Assembly: GCA_003558625.1 (NCBI GenBank)
Contig: PWPP01000011.1
Coordinates: forward strand, 1-29,240
Direction: 5' to 3'
From: Syntrophomonas sp.
GTDB taxonomy: Bacteria > Bacillota > Syntrophomonadia > Syntrophomonadales > Syntrophomonadaceae
DNA: 29,240 nt
Part shown: piece by piece, positions 24,766 to 29,240 of the stretch
Layout: every line of letters begins with the position of its first letter
Numbering within the stretch: position 1 is the first letter of the stretch
The notes under the pieces: model-generated
The model's input: the letters and a program-made list of their open reading frames with translations, nothing else
Told to the model about the DNA's origin: nothing
The model's database searches: none
Program-made: the position numbers and the translations under genes

Positions 24766-25839
24766 TTATTCATAGGTTTCCACAATATTATATTGCGTAT
24801 CCCGGCGGCCGGGAATAAAGCCGGCTTGACGGATCAGCTCGATCATGGCGGCCAGGTCCAACCGGTTTTTCACCCCTACCGAGCGCACCACGTTTTCTTC
24901 CAGCATGATACTGCCCAGGTCATCGGCTCCAAAAAACAAGGACATCTGGCCGGTAGCGGCTCCCTGAGTCAGCCATGATCCCTGGATATGCTTCACATTG
25001 TCCAGGTAGAGGCGGGCCAGGGCCAGAAAACGCAGGTATTCCAGGGCAGTGACTTTATGATTTTTAAGCATGCGGGTGCCGGCTCCACCCTGGTAGGTCC
25101 AGGCAATAAAACTGCGGAACCCCCCGGTTTGATCCTGCAGCTCCCGTATGCGGCGCAGGTGATCCACCCGATGGCCGATCTCCTCCACCGTCCCCATCAT
25201 CATGGTAGCCGTGCTTTCCAGGCCTGCCCGGTGGGCACATTGCATGACCTGCAGCCACCTGGCGGTAGATATTTTATGAGGGCTGATGCTTTGCCTGATG
25301 TCATCGTGTAAGATCTCCGCTCCCCCGCCGGGCAGGGAATCCAGGCCGGCCTCCTTTAAACGGAGGAGCGCTTCATCCAGTCCCAGCCCGGAAATGCGGG
25401 CTACATAATCCACTTCCGGAGCGCTGAGAGAATGGATGGTCATATCATAACGGCCTTTAATAGCGCGAAACATATTTTCAAAGAATTCTATCGTAAGATC
25501 CGGGTTTAACCCCCCCTGGATCATTAGCTGGGTGGCTCCCAGGGCCCGGGCTTCATCGATTTTCCCGTACAGTTCTTTCCGGGACAGGACATAGGCGTCA
25601 GCATCCCCGTCGCTGCGGTAAAAGCCGCAGAAGAGACACTGACAGGAGCAGATATTGGTATAGTTGATATTACGGTCGATGATAAAAGAAACAATGTTTC
25701 CCGGTAATTTCTTTTGACGGGCTTCACTGGCGCAGCAGGCGATCTGCAACAGGTCGCCTTGGTGAAAGAGGTGTATAAACTCTTCTTCGCTCATGCGCTC
25801 CCCGGCCGCCACCCGGTTTAAAATATCATGGTACTGCAT
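24766..25839 (-). CDS. mqnC: Cyclic dehypoxanthinylfutalosine synthase MqnC
   Basis: This 357-residue radical-SAM enzyme closes the carbocycle of dehypoxanthinylfutalosine in the futalosine route to menaquinone. The cluster motif is C64-x3-C68-x2-C71 in NYTNICSCQCLFCGFYR, followed by QGGLNPDL, LPGGGAEIL and the MqnC-type FRSFIAWTYQ segment, then SLFFGADDLGSIMLEENVV. It is distinguished from the paralogue MqnE by the AWTYQ stretch (MqnE has IPLPFLPDNT). Length is normal (about 350-360). The ATG at 25839 is preceded by TAGGAGATGCT, which overlaps the mqnA stop, so they are translationally close. The downstream gene is the MTAP-family protein. Confidence 0.94.
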   Translation of the reverse strand: MQYHDILNRVAAGERMSEEEFIHLFHQGDLLQIACCASEARQKKLPGNIVSFIIDRNINYTNICSCQCLFCGFYRSDGDADAYVLSRKELYGKIDEARALGATQLMIQGGLNPDLTIEFFENMFRAIKGRYDMTIHSLSAPEVDYVARISGLGLDEALLRLKEAGLDSLPGGGAEILHDDIRQSISPHKISTARWLQVMQCAHRAGLESTATMMMGTVEEIGHRVDHLRRIRELQDQTGGFRSFIAWTYQGGAGTRMLKNHKVTALEYLRFLALARLYLDNVKHIQGSWLTQGAATGQMSLFFGADDLGSIMLEENVVRSVGVKNRLDLAAMIELIRQAGFIPGRRDTQYNIVETYE

Positions 25840-25847
25840 AGCATCTC

Positions 25848-26678
25848 CTATTCTTTATCCATAAAAACCAGTTCGGGAACCTCAGCGATGGCCCCCAACC
25901 GGTAGGCCTGGCGGTAATATTCCAGCAGACCCTGCTGCTGGGCTTCATCGAAATCAAAACGCAGTACCCGGAAGTACTCAATCAGATACTGGGTGGTAAA
26001 ATCCTCCCACTGGGCCGCCTTGGCCGCCACCGCTTCCACTTGCTCCAGGCTTAACTGGATGGAATCTACAAAGGTCTTGCGGATCACCTGCAGCTGCTCC
26101 GGGTAGCGACGGGCAAAATCCTTGCGGATAGCCCACACGGCAAAAACCATGGGCAATCCGGAGTATTTTTTCCACAGGTGACCTAAATCATAGACATAGA
26201 GAGACTGGTCATGCCGGTACTTGGCCCGCAGGGCATCATCCCCGATCAGCAAAGCGGCATCGGCTTCCATCAACATGGCCCGCAGTTCCGGGGCTGAGGC
26301 AAAATAGCGCGGGACAATCCGGTAATAATTCTGCATGATAATTTTCAGCAGCAGCTGGGAGGTGGCCGAGATATTGGCCAGGGCGATGTTTTTTTGGTCC
26401 AGTTCCTCGATGGGATACTTGGAGAACAAATAAATGCTTTTCACTTCATCATCGGCACTGATCGATATATCAGGCATCAGCAGGTACTGGTCATAGTTTT
26501 GCGCATAGGCAATCGAGGATATGGGTGCCAGGTCCAGTTCTCCCTGGGCCAGCATCCGGTTAAGATCGGTAGGATTACCCTTGATTAAATCTATGTCCAG
26601 CAAGAATTTCTTTTCAATCAATCCATAAAACAGGGGAAAGCAATTAATAAACTGAATATGTCCAACCCGTGGGCGCAT
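25848..26678 (-). CDS. mqnA: Chorismate dehydratase MqnA
   Basis: This 276-residue protein with the periplasmic-binding-protein-like fold of MqnA converts chorismate to 3-enolpyruvylbenzoate, the first futalosine-pathway step, in the cytoplasm. Visible motifs are VGHIQFINCFPLFYGL (N-terminus), NPTDLNRMLAQGELDLAPISSIAYA, ALLIGDDALRAK and GHLWKKYSGLPMVFAVWAIRKD, all typical of the family. No signal peptide is present, unlike true solute-binding proteins. ATG 26678 follows AGAGG by about nine bases and lies 12 bases after the mqnE stop. Order mqnE-mqnA-mqnC on one strand supports the assignment. Confidence 0.95.
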   Translation of the reverse strand: MRPRVGHIQFINCFPLFYGLIEKKFLLDIDLIKGNPTDLNRMLAQGELDLAPISSIAYAQNYDQYLLMPDISISADDEVKSIYLFSKYPIEELDQKNIALANISATSQLLLKIIMQNYYRIVPRYFASAPELRAMLMEADAALLIGDDALRAKYRHDQSLYVYDLGHLWKKYSGLPMVFAVWAIRKDFARRYPEQLQVIRKTFVDSIQLSLEQVEAVAAKAAQWEDFTTQYLIEYFRVLRFDFDEAQQQGLLEYYRQAYRLGAIAEVPELVFMDKE

Positions 26679-26690
26679 ACTGTTTAACCT

Positions 26691-27776
26691 CTAACTTTCA
26701 TATTTTTGCAGGATATTATAGACGGTGTCCCGTTCCACTGGAATATACCCGGCCTGCCGGATCCACTGGATCAGCTCATCCTGGGTAATCCCCTTTTTGG
26801 TCTCCACCCCGGCCGCATGCATGATCCTTTCTTCAATCACCGTGCCGTCAAGGTCATCGGCTCCGAACTCCAGGGAGATCTGGGCCACCGGCAGCCCCAG
26901 CATGATCCAGAAGGCCTTCACATGGTCAATATTATCCAGCATCAAGCGGGATATAGCAATGGTCTTAATGTCATCCACCGCTGAAGTCCTGCGGATATGC
27001 TCCAGGCCAGTATTATCGGGCAAAAAGGGCAAGGGGATGAAGGCTTTAAAACCGGGGCTCTCATCTTGCAGCCGGCGCAACTGCAGCAGGTGGTCGATGC
27101 GGTCCTCGATGGATTCCAGGTGACCGTAGAGCATGGTGCAGTTGGTTTTCATGCCCAGTTTATGGGCTACCCGGTGCACCTCCAGCCATTCTTCGCTGCT
27201 GGCCTTGTTGGGGCATATTTTTTGTCGCAAGTCATCCTTTAATATTTCCGCTCCTCCACCGGGAAGAGAAGCCAGGCCCGCCGCCTGCAACTTTTTCAAA
27301 ACCTCTTCCGGGGCGAGGCCGCTGATGCGGGTAAAATGAACAATTTCTGCCGCTGAGAAGGCCTGGATATGAATAGAGGGAAAGGCCTCATGCAGGCGGG
27401 AAATGATCTCCAGGTAATAGTCCAGTCCCATATCCGGGTGCAGGGCACTGACGATATGGAATTCGGTAATGCCAAAGGGAACGGCCTCGGCTCCAAACTG
27501 AAAGGCCTCTTCCACCGTCATCAGGTAAGCCCCGGGATCCTCTTGATCCCGGCCAAAGGCGCAGAATTGACAGCGGGCATGGCACACGTTGCTCAGGTTG
27601 ATGTGGCGGTTGACATTAAAAAACACATAAGATCCGGATTTTTCTTTCTTCTGCCGGCGGGCCAGTTCGCCCAGGGTCAGCAGGTCATGCGAACGGTAGA
27701 GGAAAATCCCTTCTTCCCGGGTCAGGCGCTGTCCCTGCAGCACCTTATCTGCAATACTCTCCATACTTATATTCAA
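26691..27776 (-). CDS. mqnE: Aminofutalosine synthase MqnE
   Basis: This radical-SAM enzyme joins 3-enolpyruvylbenzoate with the adenosyl part of SAM to form aminofutalosine. Cluster motif: C65-x3-C69-x2-C72 (NLSNVCHARCQFCAFGR). Other landmarks are VSALHPDMGLDYY, LPGGGAEILKDD, CTMLYGHLES and FIPLPFLPDNTGLEHI, which marks MqnE rather than MqnC. Start: the frame runs open to 27884, but AAGGAG eight bases before a TTG at 27776 makes that the best start (361 residues); ATG 27764 is a fallback but lies 20 bases from the site. The N-terminal extension beyond 27776 is not family-like. It is the first mqn gene, 146 bases after ddl, with no clear terminator between. Confidence 0.92.
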   Translation of the reverse strand: MNISMESIADKVLQGQRLTREEGIFLYRSHDLLTLGELARRQKKEKSGSYVFFNVNRHINLSNVCHARCQFCAFGRDQEDPGAYLMTVEEAFQFGAEAVPFGITEFHIVSALHPDMGLDYYLEIISRLHEAFPSIHIQAFSAAEIVHFTRISGLAPEEVLKKLQAAGLASLPGGGAEILKDDLRQKICPNKASSEEWLEVHRVAHKLGMKTNCTMLYGHLESIEDRIDHLLQLRRLQDESPGFKAFIPLPFLPDNTGLEHIRRTSAVDDIKTIAISRLMLDNIDHVKAFWIMLGLPVAQISLEFGADDLDGTVIEERIMHAAGVETKKGITQDELIQWIRQAGYIPVERDTVYNILQKYES

Positions 27777-27922
27777 ATTTATTTCTCCTTGTCCTGGCCC
27801 GGAAAGTTTTGCTCCCGGCCTTGATTGCTGCCGTGCATGATCCGCCATCTCCGCACTGTATGGCGAAGATTTTTCCTGCCTCAAACCCAGCCAAACAGAT
27901 TGCCGGGTCCATAGGCAAGAAA

Positions 27923-28852
27923 TTAATCTTGCAGGGCCAGCTGAATGATATGATCCACCAGGTCATCAAAAGAGATCCCGGCTGCCCGGGCCGAATCCGG
28001 AACCAGGCTCATTTCCGTCATACCGGGGATATTGTTGATCTCCAAAAAGTAGGGCCGGCCCTCTCCATCGATCATAAAATCGATGCGGGCAAAACCGCGA
28101 CAGTTTAAAGAACGGTAGATCCTAGCTGCCAGCAGCTCCAGTTTTTCTTTAATGGCGTCATCAATGCGGGCCGGAATAATATGGGCGCACATCCCCGGTG
28201 TATACTTGGACTCAAAATCAAAAAACTCATTTTCACTGGTTATTTCGATCAGCGGGTAAACCACCGGTTGTTCATTGCCCACAACGGTAACGGTGACTTC
28301 GGTTCCCTCGATGTATTTTTCCATAAAGATCACCTTATCGTAGGAGAAGGCCAGCTCCGTCGCCGGGATGATCCCGGCTTGGTCCTTAACGATGGATACC
28401 CCGATGCTGGAACCCTGGGTCGCCGCCTTCACCACCAGCGGCACCCCCAGTTTTTCCAGGGCCGCCTGCTTGATCTCCTCCAGGGACTGCCCGTCACGGC
28501 GATCAAAAATGATAAACTCCGCGGTGGGAATCCCTTCATAACTCAATAACTTTTTGCTCAATAATTTATTCATGCAGATGGCACTGGTAGCAACATCCGA
28601 GCCGGTATAGGGGATCTCCAGGATCTCCAGCACCCCCTGCACATGGCCGTCTTCCCCGTCCTTTCCATGCATGGCGATAAACACCACATCGGGAGCATAA
28701 TCCATTATCTCCTGGATCGCTTTCTTGTTCAGATCGACTTCTTTTACCTCATACCCTTTACGCTTAAGGCCCTGGGCCACCGCGGCCCCGCTGCGCAGGG
28801 ACACTTCCCTTTCCGCAGATTTACCGCCCATAAGCACCACTACTTTATTCAT
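27923..28852 (-). CDS. ddl: D-alanine--D-alanine ligase
   Basis: This 309-residue ATP-grasp enzyme makes D-Ala-D-Ala for peptidoglycan precursors. Motifs: GGKSAEREVSLRSG (10-22, E15), MHGKDGEDG (61-69), KAATQGSSIGV (142-152), the omega-loop FFDFESKY (210-217) and GFARIDFMIDGEGRPYFLEINNIPGMTE (R256, D258, metal-binding E/N at the end). The KY in the omega loop (K216, Y217) corresponds to the Tyr of D-Ala-D-Ala ligases; D-lactate-forming enzymes carry Phe or other residues there, so a vancomycin-resistant depsipeptide is not predicted. ATG 28852 is chosen over GTG 28867 because the family begins with M..VVVLMGG; GGTGA lies 11 bases before it. It is the promoter-proximal gene of the mqn cluster. 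Confidence 0.95.
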   Translation of the reverse strand: MNKVVVLMGGKSAEREVSLRSGAAVAQGLKRKGYEVKEVDLNKKAIQEIMDYAPDVVFIAMHGKDGEDGHVQGVLEILEIPYTGSDVATSAICMNKLLSKKLLSYEGIPTAEFIIFDRRDGQSLEEIKQAALEKLGVPLVVKAATQGSSIGVSIVKDQAGIIPATELAFSYDKVIFMEKYIEGTEVTVTVVGNEQPVVYPLIEITSENEFFDFESKYTPGMCAHIIPARIDDAIKEKLELLAARIYRSLNCRGFARIDFMIDGEGRPYFLEINNIPGMTEMSLVPDSARAAGISFDDLVDHIIQLALQD

Positions 28853-28952
28853 ACTCAAAGCTTTCACCGCCTCATAATATAATGAAAGATTATATGTACT
28901 ACTATAGAATATTTATCGCTATTTCGCCACTTTATAACCGGATTATTATCTA

Positions 28953-28981
28953 TTGAATCATACCATAAACTATGATACAAT
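28953..28981 (+). promoter_or_regulatory. Promoter of tRNA-Trp
   Basis: TTGAAT (28953-28958), a 17-base spacer and TACAAT (28976-28981) match the vegetative sigma factor consensus well, and end 15 bases before the mature tRNA 5' end. On the opposite strand a TATAAT (28894-28889) could be the ddl -10, without a clear -35. Confidence 0.75.
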
Positions 28982-28996
28982 AAATTTTGCTGACAC

Positions 28997-29072
28997 AGGG
29001 GAGTAGCTCAATCGGTAGAGCACCGGTCTCCAAAACCGGGGGCTGCGGGTTCGATTCCTGTCTCCCCTGCCA
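28997..29072 (+). tRNA. trnW: tRNA-Trp (CCA anticodon), CCA end encoded
   Basis: A full cloverleaf can be drawn: acceptor AGGGGAG (28997-29003) with CTCCCCT (29062-29068), D stem GCTC/GAGC, anticodon stem CCGGT/ACCGG around loop CTCCAAA, T stem GCGGG/CCTGT with loop TTCGATT, discriminator G and encoded CCA (29070-29072). The anticodon at 29030-29032 is CCA, reading UGG (Trp), and the G discriminator matches tRNA-Trp identity. Confidence 0.97.
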
Positions 29073-29082
29073 CTGAAAGACC

Positions 29083-29110
29083 AAAACCACGCCAGAGCGC
29101 GTGGTTTTTT
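29083..29110 (+). terminator. Intrinsic terminator of tRNA-Trp
   Basis: AAAACCACGC (29083-29092) pairs with GCGTGGTTTT (29099-29108) around a 6-base loop, running into a T6 tract (29105-29110). It begins 10 bases after the encoded CCA and ends just before the group II intron. Confidence 0.92.
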
Positions 29111-29113
29111 TAT

Positions 29114-29240
29114 GTGCGCCCGGCATGGGCGCAATCTAACGGGGGAAAGTCCCGAGTGCGGGTCGACAGTGCCAAGCACATAGCTTAAGGCAAGGGTGTC
29201 CCCGGTGACGGGGAATCTGAAGGAAGCCGACGGCAAACTC
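29114..29240 (+). mobile_element. Group II intron, 5' end (class C-like), continues past window
   Basis: The sequence from 29114 begins GTGCGCCCGGCATGGGCGC, the GUGYG 5' splice-site consensus followed by the first domain I helix (GCGCCC/GGGCGC). It continues with GGGGGAAAGTCCC, GGCAAGGGTGTCC and GGGAATCTGAAGGAAGC then GACGGCAAAC. I recognise this order from group IIC introns such as that of Oceanobacillus iheyensis. Only about 127 bases of domain I are present; the rest, including any reverse transcriptase ORF and domains V-VI, must lie downstream. It is inserted right behind an intrinsic terminator, in the same orientation, as is typical for class C introns. Confidence 0.9.

Noticed and set aside
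27777..27884. N-terminal extension of mqnE
   Set aside because: It is not family-like and precedes the AAGGAG site that serves TTG 27776.
28065..28645. Ddl as a D-Ala-D-Lac (vancomycin resistance type) ligase, because FYDYE-type residues read FFDFE
   Set aside because: The discriminating residue is the Tyr after Lys in the omega loop, and KY is kept (K216, Y217).
28970..29236. 88-codon minus-strand ORF across the tRNA and intron
   Set aside because: It is antisense to a clear tRNA-Trp gene, its terminator and the intron 5' end; its Arg/Pro/Ser-rich product reflects those RNAs.

Overview
The window looks like a chromosomal piece of an anaerobic, low-to-mid GC Gram-positive (Firmicutes/Clostridia) bacterium. 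Pointers are strong AGGAGG-type ribosome sites, frequent GTG/TTG starts, S-layer-homology and copper-amine-oxidase-like 'stalk' surface proteins, a futalosine-type menaquinone operon, and 3-hydroxybutyryl-CoA dehydrogenase. A syntrophic butyrate oxidiser of the Syntrophomonadaceae type would fit, but that is inference from gene content only.

Layout. 1-5.6 kb (+ strand): the 3' end of an SLH-domain surface protein, a small SAM methyltransferase, an M20/M28-like metallopeptidase, two small hypotheticals and a secreted triple-repeat stalk-domain protein; spacing is loose and AT-rich. 6.0-10.8 kb: a DUF2284 metal-binding protein and an XRE-family regulator on the minus strand, then (divergent) a histone-deacetylase-family enzyme, a membrane-anchored rhodanese (minus) and a DUF503 protein preceded by a possible attenuator. 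10.9-18.9 kb (minus): htrA, then pfk-hbd-PH-domain membrane protein and, after a 57-nt gap, ychF-like-trkA-trkH, tightly packed. 19.1-20.5 kb (+): a DUF523 (TudS-family) protein followed after 13 nt by a PP-loop tRNA-thiolation-like protein. 20.5-28.9 kb (minus): ddl, mqnE, mqnA, mqnC, an MTA-phosphorylase-family protein, a UPF0182 membrane protein and an SGNH hydrolase. 28.95-29.24 kb (+): a tRNA-Trp gene with promoter and intrinsic terminator, and, directly after the terminator, the 5' end of a group II intron that runs off the window.

How the genes work together. mqnA (chorismate dehydratase), mqnE (aminofutalosine synthase) and mqnC (cyclic dehypoxanthinylfutalosine synthase) are contiguous. 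The step between MqnE and MqnC, removal of the purine base, has no MqnB here, but the next gene is a divergent nucleoside-phosphorylase-fold protein that could supply it. TrkA and TrkH form a complete potassium uptake pair. DUF523 and the PP-loop protein suggest a sulfur-handling pair.

Most notable: the group IIC-like intron parked behind the tRNA-Trp terminator, the atypical MTAP-family member in the futalosine operon, and the DUF523/PP-loop pair. No CRISPR array, prophage, complete insertion sequence or rRNA gene was seen.
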